From Niastella caeni (GTDB lineage: Bacteria > Bacteroidota > Bacteroidia > Chitinophagales > Chitinophagaceae), in the NCBI RefSeq assembly GCF_004834005.1, contig NZ_STFF01000004.1, positions 62,001-126,000 on the forward strand: DNA of 64,000 bases. The letters are read 5' to 3'. Positions 41,895 to 49,400 of the stretch are shown here, in pieces. A model generated the notes under the pieces. That model worked only from the letters and a program-made list of their open reading frames with translations, had not been told where the DNA came from and did not search any database. The first letter of the stretch is position 1. Every line of letters begins with the position of its first letter. The translations under genes and the position numbers were made by a program.

Positions 41895-42137
41895 CAACAT
41901 AGATCATAAACAACGTAACAAACCATCAAAACAGCTCAACATTGGCCATAAAAACACGCAACAGTATGCCAAAACAGCTCACAACAGGCCTTTCTATTCA
42001 ACATAGGTCATAAAATCAGTAACAATCTATCAATGCAGCTCAACGTAGACCACAGATCACGTAACAATCTATCAAAACAATTTAACACAGACCATAAATC
42101 ACATAACTATATGCCATAACAATTCAACAATGGGCCC
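41895..42137. repeat. 42-bp tandem array upstream of recF (about 5.5 units)
   Basis: Units of about 42 bases with the words CAACATAGACCATAAATCAC, GTAACAATCTATCAAAACAG and CT. Full copies begin at 41895, 41937, 41999, 42041 and 42083, with a truncated copy at 41980-41998 and the start of another at 42125. Unrelated in sequence to the 20-bp array beside it. Confidence 0.8.
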
Positions 42138-42210
42138 TGCAGAACAATAGTAAGCCGAAAATTGAAATGAGTAAGGGGAAATTCAACATATAGTGTGGTA
42201 TATTGCGCCT

Positions 42211-42302
42211 TAATTAGTTAGTAAGTTCGAAAGTTATTTAGTTCATAAGTTGATCTGGGAACCGAAAACTAACAACTAAATACCTAAAGAACTAAATAAC
42301 TT
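42211..42302. repeat. Word-type inverted repeat whose arm contains the recF start codon
   Basis: AAGTTATTTAGTTC (42231-42244) and GAACTAAATAACTT (42289-42302) are a perfect 14-bp inverted repeat; the surrounding TTAGTTAGTAAG and AACTAACAACTAAATACC words extend it imperfectly. The right arm includes the first two bases of the TTG start of recF, so the folded mRNA would cover the initiation site. Confidence 0.75.
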
Positions 42303-43383
42303 GTTATCTCTAACAAACATATCACTTACCCAATTCAAGAACTACCAACAAAAGCAATTTCCGTTTACAGAACGGATCGTAGGTATTTGCGGCTCGAACG
42401 GTGTGGGAAAAACCAACCTGCTGGATGCCATTTATTATTGCTGCTTCACCAAAAGCTATTTTACCCGTAGCGACAGCCAGAATATTTTACACGGCGCTGC
42501 CGGGTTCAGGATAGAAGGCCATTTTACCCTGCAGGGCGATCCATTGAAAGTGGTTTGTGTGCTGCGCGAAACCGGTAGAAAGGAATTTTCTGTGAATGAA
42601 GAGCCTTACGAAAAACTGGCTACCCATATCGGAAAATTGCCCTGCGTAATTATAGCGCCCGATGATGTGCAAATTATTACCGGTGGAAGCGAAGAACGCC
42701 GCCGCCTGCTCGATGCGCTGCTCTGTCAATTAGACGCCTCTTACCTGCAACATTTGATGGATTATAATAAAGTATTGCAGCAACGCAATGGCTTTTTAAA
42801 ATCAATGGCCGAGAAAAGGATCACCGATTTTAAATTACTCGATGTTTACGACGAGCAACTCACCCGCTACGGCGATTATGTATACCGTAAAAGAAAGGAA
42901 TTCCTGCTCGGTTTTCTGCCTCTGGTCAAGCAGTTTTATACCCAGATAGCCGGTCATACCGAACCGCTGGAATTACATTATGAAAGCCAGTTACATGACG
43001 CTTCTTTTCCGCAACTATTGCAGCGGCTTCGCCAGAAAGATGTGATGGTGCAGCGTACCAGCGGGGGTATTCATCGCGACGACATTAATACCCAGTTGAA
43101 CAACCAGCCGTTTAAAACCCTGGCTTCGCAGGGACAGCGAAAAAGTCTGCTGTTTGCCATGAAACTGGCCGAATTTGAAACCCTGAAACAGGCCAAACAA
43201 TTCCCACCCCTGCTCCTGCTCGATGATGTGTTTGAAAAACTCGATGCCGACCGTATGCACAACCTGCTCGATTATGTTTGTGTAAAAAACGCCGGCCAGG
43301 TTTTTATTACTGATACCCACCAGGATAGGATAAAATTCCATTTTAATAATTTAGGAATACCGTTTCAATTAATCAGTTTGTAG
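42301..43383 (+). CDS. recF: DNA replication and repair protein RecF
   Basis: 360 residues from a TTG start; an in-frame stop lies just upstream, and the family's first strand (LTNISLTQFKNYQ) begins right away. RecF binds gapped DNA and helps RecOR load RecA. Walker A GSNGVGKTN is at 31-39, the signature ASQGQRKSLLFAMKLAEF and Walker B PPLLLLDDVFEKLDADR lie near the end. The start codon lies in a repeat arm, and the last codon is followed directly by a TTTGTAG-TTTGTGG repeat. Followed by the DUF721 gene, the standard Bacteroidota partner. Confidence 0.96.
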   Translation: MLSLTNISLTQFKNYQQKQFPFTERIVGICGSNGVGKTNLLDAIYYCCFTKSYFTRSDSQNILHGAAGFRIEGHFTLQGDPLKVVCVLRETGRKEFSVNEEPYEKLATHIGKLPCVIIAPDDVQIITGGSEERRRLLDALLCQLDASYLQHLMDYNKVLQQRNGFLKSMAEKRITDFKLLDVYDEQLTRYGDYVYRKRKEFLLGFLPLVKQFYTQIAGHTEPLELHYESQLHDASFPQLLQRLRQKDVMVQRTSGGIHRDDINTQLNNQPFKTLASQGQRKSLLFAMKLAEFETLKQAKQFPPLLLLDDVFEKLDADRMHNLLDYVCVKNAGQVFITDTHQDRIKFHFNNLGIPFQLISL

Positions 43384-43553
43384 TTTGTAGTTTGTGGTTT
43401 GTGGTTTGTGGTTTTTTAGATCGGGCTGAACTATTAATTTAAACTCGGTAATTTAAGAAGTGTTCTTACCTTCGAGTATCAGTGTGTTGCCTGTCAATAA
43501 TTAATCCCCGATATAGGGTTCAACGACAAACAACAAACTACAAACAAGAAACA
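43381..43553. repeat. Word-type inverted repeat, TTTGTGG family, copy 1
   Basis: Left arm of TTTGTAG/TTTGTGG heptamers (from the recF stop codon to about 43419), right arm of ACAAACAACAAACTACAAAC words (43526-43550). The 100 bases between contain GATCGGGCTGAAC and CCCGATATAGGGTTCAAC segments that can also pair in part. Between co-directional genes. Confidence 0.75.
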
Positions 43554-43560
43554 ATATACA

Positions 43561-43842
43561 ATGGGTGAATATTCATTAGGAGATGCTTTAAAATACTTTC
43601 TCAACCACAGCCGGTTGAAAGGTTCCATACAGGCATTGCAAATTGAAGATGTGTGGGAGCAGATCATGGGCAAAACCATTGCCAAATACACCGACAAGAT
43701 CCAGATCCAAGGTAAAACGCTTTATATCACTACCAGTATGGCCCCGCTTAAACAGGAACTCCTCTATCAGAAAGAGAACATCATCAAACGCGTGAACGAA
43801 ACGCTTGGTGAAAATGTCATTACAACCGTAGTTATACAGTAA
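43561..43842 (+). CDS. DUF721 domain-containing protein
   Basis: 93 residues. The DUF721 core IEDVWEQIMGKTIAKYT... TLYITTSMAPLKQELLYQKE is complete. The family (formerly called DciA-like in part) often sits next to recF or dnaA; related DciA proteins help load the replicative helicase, so a role in replication or repair is plausible. Cytoplasmic. It follows recF, separated by a repeat element. Confidence 0.9.
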   Translation: MGEYSLGDALKYFLNHSRLKGSIQALQIEDVWEQIMGKTIAKYTDKIQIQGKTLYITTSMAPLKQELLYQKENIIKRVNETLGENVITTVVIQ

Positions 43843-44024
43843 GTAAATTCCAAAAGACAAATCTCAAGAACCAAAAATAAGAATCAGCCACCGGCTATCG
43901 GTCCCGGCTAATGGGGAGCAATGAACACTGGTTAGCCTGATTATTAATCCAATTTTCATTTGTGTTTTAATTGATTAGCTTTAATTTTATCTCCTAGTTA
44001 ATCAACCACAAAAAACCTTATCGT

Positions 44025-44255
44025 ATGCTTCCCTCATTCGTTACCCGTTTAGAACGGATAAATCACCTCATTCAAATAAGAGCGACGGGCAATCCCAGGG
44101 TATTATCACATCGGCTGAACATTTCCGAACGGTCACTTTACCAGTACCTTTCCCTGCTAAAGGAAATGGGCGTTTCCATTGATTACGACCGGCACCGGGA
44201 AACATATTTCTACCCCCAGGGCGAACCTTTTTCCCTGCGGTTCCAGAAAAAATAA
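44025..44255 (+). CDS. Small HTH protein, first of a pair
   Basis: 76 residues. RVLSHRLNISERSLYQYLSLLKEMG is a winged helix-turn-helix core of the HTH_11/DeoR-like type (first helix with RLERINHLIQIRATG before it), followed by SIDYDRHRETYFYPQG as the wing. It is the DNA-binding part only, with no effector domain. It is about half identical to the product of 44348-44575, so the two arose by duplication. Confidence 0.65.
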   Translation: MLPSFVTRLERINHLIQIRATGNPRVLSHRLNISERSLYQYLSLLKEMGVSIDYDRHRETYFYPQGEPFSLRFQKK

Positions 44256-44347
44256 TACTTACAGGCTAGAAATTAAAACCAGCACTGGTTCAGGCAATGT
44301 AAGCCTGCCCGTGTTAAAGGCCAGGGGTTACCATAAACGGTTTACCC

Positions 44348-44575
44348 ATGAAAATATATTTTTATCGCATCAGCGCCATTGACCAATGTATTCAATCAGA
44401 ATGTACCGGTGATGCGCAAAGGCTGGCAACCCACCTGGGTATTGCCAGAAGTACGCTATTTAAATATTTGAACGATATGAAAGAGCTGGGCGCGCCTATT
44501 GACTATTGCAGGAGGCGTAAAACCTTTTATTATAAATACAAAGGTTTTTTTATGCTTCATTTCAGGCAACGTTGA
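44348..44575 (+). CDS. Small HTH protein, second of a pair
   Basis: 75 residues, paralogue of the preceding gene: RLATHLGIARSTLFKYLNDMKELG aligns with its helix-turn-helix and PIDYCRRRKTFYYKY with the wing. The spacing before the next gene (92 bases) suggests one transcription unit with the secreted protein, which these regulators may control. Confidence 0.6.
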   Translation: MKIYFYRISAIDQCIQSECTGDAQRLATHLGIARSTLFKYLNDMKELGAPIDYCRRRKTFYYKYKGFFMLHFRQR

Positions 44576-44666
44576 AGAGTCTGTTTATACTGCAGTGCCC
44601 TCTTTTAATTTTACGTACACCGGAAACCGGTATACAATCTTATCTTATAACCAAAAAATCTTTATT

Positions 44667-45236
44667 ATGAAATGTAACTCATTTGTCAGGTTCTGTGCCG
44701 CTGCCTTATTATTGTGCGTGTTGCAGGTGAATGCCATGTATGCAAACAATGGCGGTACACAAGCTGCAGCACCTGCCCCGAAAAAATCTGGTTGGAATGT
44801 AAGCCTGCAATCGCTGAAAAAATTTGATGAAGTGCAAACCATCATGGCAAAGCTCCAAAGCCAATCGAAAGTAAAGGGCAGCACCGCTGTAACAAATTCA
44901 AGCCTCACCAATTACAGGCCCAACGGCGACGTGGTTGATATGGCCTGGCTGGAAGTAACGTTTACCGATGGCACGCCTACTGCTTATTTAAATGCGTTCG
45001 GTAGTAAAATAGTGGTGTCATACGGTCAAACAGATGCCTTTACGTTACCTGATCTTCATAATGTTGCCAGTATTACATTACGCCATTTCGGTTCTTACTT
45101 TTGGGGCAATGAATATGCTACCATACAAGCCTCCAGTGGTGGCCCTACGTACATGAACGATAGTCCTCAGGGCGACAGACTTGATTGGAGTATCAATGCC
45201 AGCCTTACCGGTGGCCTTACAATAATTATCTATTAA
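44667..45236 (+). CDS. Exported protein of unknown function
   Basis: 189 residues from ATG 44667, which opens a signal peptide (FCAAALLLCVLQVNAM); an upstream in-frame start would overlap the HTH gene. The mature part starts with an Ala/Gln-rich linker, then a beta-rich domain (DMAWLEVTFTDGTPTAYLNA... ITLRHFGSYFWGNEYATI). No family recognised; the pattern of short Gly/Asn turns and aromatic strands is lectin-like, which is a guess. A terminator follows. Confidence 0.6.
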   Translation: MKCNSFVRFCAAALLLCVLQVNAMYANNGGTQAAAPAPKKSGWNVSLQSLKKFDEVQTIMAKLQSQSKVKGSTAVTNSSLTNYRPNGDVVDMAWLEVTFTDGTPTAYLNAFGSKIVVSYGQTDAFTLPDLHNVASITLRHFGSYFWGNEYATIQASSGGPTYMNDSPQGDRLDWSINASLTGGLTIIIY

Positions 45237-45261
45237 TATCGCAATAAACTAACTGCTACAG

Positions 45262-45296
45262 AAGGCTGTTTCACAATGCGAGACAGCCTTTTTTGC
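45262..45296 (+). terminator. Intrinsic terminator
   Basis: AAGGCTGT and ACAGCCTT (45262-45269, 45283-45290) followed by TTTT, with a 13-base loop. Confidence 0.75.
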
Positions 45297-45430
45297 ATTC
45301 AGCCAATAGTTACCAATTAAAAATTTGCTTCGTAAATATTTTAGTGCAAATTTGCCGTGAGTGAATATGTGCTTCATAAGAATAATTGTTTGCGCCGCAT
45401 TTATTTTTTAACCATGCTAATTGACTGAAT

Positions 45431-46435
45431 ATGCATTCGGGAAGACACTATACCATAAAGGAATTTATATACTGGACGCGCAGGAAAATTTACATACTTA
45501 TAATCCTGGCCGTTTTACCAACGGTTTTATATGTAACAACCGGCTGCACGTGGATCGCTCTTCCCTGGCCTCCTATTGTGCTGGTTGGTACGGCTGCAGC
45601 GTTGGTTGCCGGTTTTCGCAATAATGCTACGTATGGCCGTTCCTGGGAAGCCCGGCAAATATGGGGAAGAATAATAAATTCAAGCCGCGCTTTTGGCATT
45701 GCGGTGATCGATTTTATTCGTCATCCGCAGGAAAATACATTAAAAGAGGTGCATCAGCGAATAATATACCGCCATCTTGCGTGGATCACAGCCCTGCGTC
45801 ATCAACTCAGGGAAAAAAGGCAATGGGAAAATGCCCGGATCAACCCGGAGTATATCGAATACCAGAAATTGTATCCCGTGCCTGAATGGGAAACTTCGAT
45901 GGTGGAAGACCTGAAAGAATTTTTGATGGAAGAAGAATGGCAATCGATCAAAGGCAAAAAGAATATTGCCACGCAGGTAATGGCCCTGCAGTCAACTGAT
46001 CTCAGAAAGCTTGCTGAACAGGGTATGATCACCGAACTGAAATACCTGGAATTGCAGCAACTGCTTAAAGAACTGTATGATCACCAGGGCGGCAGTGAGC
46101 GCATCAAGAACTTTCCCTACCCGCGCCAGTATTCCAGCCTCAGCCGGATCTTTTTTGCCATCTTTAGCATTTTGCTACCGTTGGGAATGCTCAATGAATT
46201 TTCCAAACTGGGAGGTTATTTTATCTGGCTTAATATTCCTTTCAGCATTTTGGTAAGCTGGATCTTTATCACGTTGGATTTAATTGGGGAAAGTACCGAA
46301 AATCCGTTTGAGGGCGCTGCCAACGACGTTCCTATCAGTACCATCAGCCGCACGATTGAGATAGATCTGAAAGAAATGCTGGGGGTAGAAAAGATACCGC
46401 CGGCCCGTGTAGCTAACAATTTTATTCAAATGTAA
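45431..46435 (+). CDS. Bestrophin-like anion channel
   Basis: 334 residues with the bestrophin/UPF0187 layout: N-terminal TIKEFIYWTRRKIYILI, two hydrophobic helices around 22-60 (WPPIVLVGTAAALVAGFRNN), the conserved RSWEARQIWGRIINSSRAF, and two late helices (LSRIFFAIFSILLPLGM; IPFSILVSWIFITLDLIGES) ending in ENPFEGAANDVPIS, the family signature. These form pentameric chloride or bicarbonate channels in the inner membrane. The carbonic anhydrase gene begins 12 bases after its stop, which favours bicarbonate as the ion. Confidence 0.9.
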   Translation: MHSGRHYTIKEFIYWTRRKIYILIILAVLPTVLYVTTGCTWIALPWPPIVLVGTAAALVAGFRNNATYGRSWEARQIWGRIINSSRAFGIAVIDFIRHPQENTLKEVHQRIIYRHLAWITALRHQLREKRQWENARINPEYIEYQKLYPVPEWETSMVEDLKEFLMEEEWQSIKGKKNIATQVMALQSTDLRKLAEQGMITELKYLELQQLLKELYDHQGGSERIKNFPYPRQYSSLSRIFFAIFSILLPLGMLNEFSKLGGYFIWLNIPFSILVSWIFITLDLIGESTENPFEGAANDVPISTISRTIEIDLKEMLGVEKIPPARVANNFIQM

Positions 46436-46447
46436 ACCTTTCCATAT

Positions 46448-47089
46448 ATGCTTTCCTACGACCAGATTTTTGAGAACAACCGCACCTGGGTTAGTCAGCA
46501 AACGGAAAAAGATGCCAATTTCCTCAACAAACTGGCCCAGGATCAGCAACCTGAATACCTGTACATCGGCTGCAGCGACAGTCGCGTAACCGCCGAAGAA
46601 ATTATGGGCGCCGGTCCCGGCCAGGTGTTTGTACATCGTAACATTGCCAACCTGGTAAATAGTACAGACCTCAACGTTATGTCGGTTTTGAATTATGCCG
46701 TTCGTCACTTACACGTTAAACACATCATTGTGTGCGGGCATTACAACTGCGGCGGGGTGAAAGCAGCCATGCAACCTATTGACATGGGTATATTGAATCC
46801 ATGGCTCCGTAATATAAGAGATGTTTATCGCCTGCATGAAACAGAACTGGACAGCATTGCTGATCCTGCGCTTCGCTACAACCGGCTGGTAGAATTGAAC
46901 GTAATAGAACAGGCCACCAACCTTATTAAAACAGCCGCCGTGCAGCTTTCTTATAAAGAAAAAGGATTTCCTGTTGTGCACGGCTGGGTGTTTGACCTGC
47001 ACAATGGCTTGTTAAAAGACCTGCATATTGATTTTGAGGGAATACTGGAGAGAATGCAAAAGATCTATAACCTTACCGGTAATAGCTGA
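46448..47089 (+). CDS. can: Beta-class carbonic anhydrase
   Basis: 213 residues. Interconverts CO2 and bicarbonate. The zinc ligands are Cys42 (GCSDSR, with Asp44 and Arg46), His98 and Cys101 (VCGHYNCGG). Other conserved parts, AGPGQVFVHRNIANLV and MSVLNYAVRHLHVKHIIV, fit the Can group. No signal peptide, so cytoplasmic. Immediately downstream of the bestrophin gene, so the two likely form an operon coupling hydration to bicarbonate flow. Confidence 0.95.
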   Translation: MLSYDQIFENNRTWVSQQTEKDANFLNKLAQDQQPEYLYIGCSDSRVTAEEIMGAGPGQVFVHRNIANLVNSTDLNVMSVLNYAVRHLHVKHIIVCGHYNCGGVKAAMQPIDMGILNPWLRNIRDVYRLHETELDSIADPALRYNRLVELNVIEQATNLIKTAAVQLSYKEKGFPVVHGWVFDLHNGLLKDLHIDFEGILERMQKIYNLTGNS

Positions 47090-47100
47090 TCGAATTATTA

Positions 47101-47145
47101 TTGCCAATTGGCTATTGCTATTGTAAATTGGCAATAGCCAATTGG
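47101..47145. repeat. TTGCCAATTGGCTATTG element, copy 2 (perfect hairpin)
   Basis: CCAATTGGCTATTGC and GCAATAGCCAATTGG are a perfect 15-bp inverted repeat with a 12-base loop, between convergent genes. A single-arm relative occurs at 38221. Confidence 0.75.
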
Positions 47146-47183
47146 TTCTTCTCGTTGCCCTTATACCTTGTTGCCTCTTTGCC

Positions 47184-48080
47184 TTATTTTCCTTGAATAT
47201 CCGTCCGAAACTTCTCAATACACTTTCTATCCTGTAAGGTAACAAAACAGGTTCTTTCGTCTTTGCCGCCGAAAGTAATATTGCTTACATCTTTACCTTT
47301 CAGTTCCACCTCCTGTATCTGACGGCCGCCGTCGTTGAAAATGGCAACCGTTCCTTTACCATGTCGCGTAATGTATAAGTTGCCCTTGCTGTCGCATTTC
47401 ATGCCATCCATGCCATAATCGGTAAAGGTGGCAAAGGTGCGTTCGCTTTTAATATTGCCTTTATCGTCGAGTTCAAATGCCCATACCTTACGTTGAATGC
47501 TTTCATTCACATACAATGTTTTTTCATCGGGACTCAGGCAAATGCCATTGGTTGTGCCCATGTTCTCTTTCAGCAATACGGCTTTGCGGTCTTTTCCTAT
47601 TTTCCAGATCTGGCCGGTTTGTTTTTGCCAGTTGGGGTCTGATGCATATACAATGCCTTTTTTGCTGATGCAAAGGTCATTGGGTTGGTTAAACCGGTCG
47701 TCGTGGCAATAAACGCTTGTCGCTTTGGTATCAGGATCAACTTCCAGCACGTTATGCTCCACAAAATCAGCTACCAGCATATGCCCATCCGCGTTAAAGC
47801 GAATGCTGTTGCCCACGCTTTTGCCAGGCAGAGTAACAAACAATTCCACTTTCCCGTCGGGTTGAACCAGTCCAATAGTGCCGTCCTTTTGAAAATTCAC
47901 AACAAACAACCTTCCCTCTTTGTCAACTGCCGGTCCTTCACAATTATTGGTAAATAAATTTTCCGCGGTATGATCGTACGCGCGGAACAAGGATTTACTG
48001 AATTCCTTTTGCGGGTTATGTTTTCTATGGCAAGCTGTTACAAGTACAATAGCGGCTGTGGTTATAAAAAGTTTATGCAT
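47184..48080 (-). CDS. SMP-30/gluconolactonase family lipoprotein
   Basis: 298 residues from ATG 48078-48080, which opens a lipoprotein signal (LVTAC, Cys17); upstream in-frame starts run into a repeat. Six-bladed propeller of the SMP-30/LRE type: NNCEGPAVDKEGRLFVVN, FNQPNDLCISKKGIVYASDP, TNGICLSPDEKTLYVNES and GMDGMKCDSKGNLYIT carry the Glu, Asn and Asp residues that bind the divalent metal. It would hydrolyse a sugar lactone at the outer membrane or in the periplasm. Confidence 0.87.
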   Translation of the reverse strand: MHKLFITTAAIVLVTACHRKHNPQKEFSKSLFRAYDHTAENLFTNNCEGPAVDKEGRLFVVNFQKDGTIGLVQPDGKVELFVTLPGKSVGNSIRFNADGHMLVADFVEHNVLEVDPDTKATSVYCHDDRFNQPNDLCISKKGIVYASDPNWQKQTGQIWKIGKDRKAVLLKENMGTTNGICLSPDEKTLYVNESIQRKVWAFELDDKGNIKSERTFATFTDYGMDGMKCDSKGNLYITRHGKGTVAIFNDGGRQIQEVELKGKDVSNITFGGKDERTCFVTLQDRKCIEKFRTDIQGK

Positions 48081-48110
48081 AAATATTTTGTTCTGAATTC
48101 TAAATAAAAT

Positions 48111-48185
48111 CAGCTGCAAGCTACAAGCTTCACGCTGCAAGCAATACAATTTGAGTTCAGCATTTCGCTTGAAGCTTATAGCTGG
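48111..48185. repeat. GCTGCAAGCTACAAGC word repeat, copy 2
   Basis: Left arm CAGCTGCAAGCTACAAGCTT plus CACGCTGCAAGC, right arm CGCTTGAAGCTTATAGCTGG, imperfectly complementary. Placed between co-directional minus-strand genes. Confidence 0.6.
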
Positions 48186-48208
48186 TCTTCCATTAGCAAA
48201 TTAGCACA

Positions 48209-49258
48209 TTATTCTAACCGTACTCTGGGGTCTACCACCGCATACAACACATCGGCCAGTACATTTACCAGTATAAAAAAGCAGGACGTGATCAATACCG
48301 ATCCCATCACTACCGGGAAATCGAGTTTTTCCAACGCATCTACCGTTACTTTACCTATCCCCTTCCAGCCAAAAATGTATTCCACAAAGAAGGCGCCGGC
48401 CAGCAGTTCGGCAAACCACCCCGTAATAGCGGTGATCACCGGGTTAAGCGCATTGCGCAAAGCATGCTTCCATACCACCACGCTTTTTGATAATCCTTTT
48501 GCATATGCTGTACGAATATAATCCTGGTTCAGCACATCGAGCATGGCACTGCGTGTTAACTGCGTAATAATTGCGAGCGGACGAATACCCAACGTAAGTG
48601 CAGGCAACCACAGGTTTTGTAATGACCAATACGGCTGACCGGTAATTTCATCCATATCGCGCCAACTGCCGGTCATATGTAAACCGGTGTACTGGCTCCA
48701 GACAAAACCAAACAGGTAGGCAATTACAATGCCCATAAAGAATGAAGGCGCCGAAATACCCAGCACGCTGGTAAAAATGGCGGAGGTATCCATCCAGGTG
48801 TCTTTCTTCACCGCGGCCAATACGCCCAGCGGAATGCCAATAACAATGGCAATGCACATGGCGGCAATGGCCAGCAGCAGGGTACCGGGCAAAGCTTCCA
48901 TCAATACTTCGCCTACATTTTTCTTGGTTTGATAAGAACGCCGCAGGTATGGCACTTTAATAGCCAGGTTAATACCGCTGCCTATAAAGAATCCTTTCAA
49001 TTGCTTTTTCTCTATTTCGCTGTCGGTATGTATGGCCAGTGGCGACAGATCGTTCACGAACAGCACGAACTGTTTCCATTTCGGTTGATCGAGATACAGC
49101 TCGCGGCGGATGTTTTCTTGTGTAGCGGCATCAGCCCGCTGCCCCATTACGAGCCGCGAGGGATCGGCAAAACCCTGAAACAATAAAAATACCAGCACAA
49201 TAACGCCGAGCATTACAAGCAGGCCGTATAAAATTCGTCTTATGAAATATTTTATCAA
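48209..49258 (-). CDS. ABC transporter permease, DppB/OppB type
   Basis: 349 residues from a TTG start. N-terminal FIRRILYGLLVMLGVIVLVF is the first helix of OppB-type permeases; the inner-membrane permease domain follows with several helices (LLLAIAAMCIAIVIGIPLGV; SFFMGIVIAYLFGFVW). The EAA loop LTRSAMLDVLNQDYIRTAYA and KALRNALNPVIT-like KHALRNALNPV are intact. It would import peptides or nickel with a second permease, ATPases and a binding protein, none of which are adjacent. A middle insertion (residues 55-110) is longer than in E. coli DppB. Confidence 0.9.
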   Translation of the reverse strand: MIKYFIRRILYGLLVMLGVIVLVFLLFQGFADPSRLVMGQRADAATQENIRRELYLDQPKWKQFVLFVNDLSPLAIHTDSEIEKKQLKGFFIGSGINLAIKVPYLRRSYQTKKNVGEVLMEALPGTLLLAIAAMCIAIVIGIPLGVLAAVKKDTWMDTSAIFTSVLGISAPSFFMGIVIAYLFGFVWSQYTGLHMTGSWRDMDEITGQPYWSLQNLWLPALTLGIRPLAIITQLTRSAMLDVLNQDYIRTAYAKGLSKSVVVWKHALRNALNPVITAITGWFAELLAGAFFVEYIFGWKGIGKVTVDALEKLDFPVVMGSVLITSCFFILVNVLADVLYAVVDPRVRLE

Positions 49259-49264
49259 TTGTGC

Positions 49265-49400
49265 TAGTTTTTTCAGTTAGCTAGTGGCTAGTAGTAAGTG
49301 GCTAGTAGGAGTTCCATTCAGAACTCGCTATCCTATTCTGCCTTTCCCCACTCACTACTCGCCACTCACTACTCGCTTTCAAGCTACTCGCCATTCGAGC
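49265..49400. repeat. Word-type inverted repeat, GCTAGTAG family, copy 3
   Basis: Left arm TTAGCTAGTGGCTAGTAGTA plus AGTGGCTAGTAGG, right arm of CTCACTACTCGCCACTCAC words to about 49400. The core AGTTCCATT, GAACTCGCTAT and TTTCCCC matches copy 4 at 50.5 kb. The right arm supplies the last two codons and stop of the DoxX gene. Confidence 0.75.

Noticed and set aside
41536..42006. A 156-residue frame through the arrays upstream of recF
   Set aside because: It crosses a 20-bp array whose period is not a multiple of three and a word repeat; the peptide has no signal, domain or regular pattern.
41661..42137. CRISPR array
   Set aside because: The repeats are contiguous with no unique spacers and there are no cas genes in the window.
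41380..42300. Replication origin next to recF
   Set aside because: I found no DnaA box (TTATCCACA type) cluster and no dnaA, dnaN or gyrB nearby. The arrays are regular but of unknown type.
44499..44666. An N-terminal extension of the secreted protein
   Set aside because: It overlaps the second HTH gene in another frame and would bury the signal peptide.
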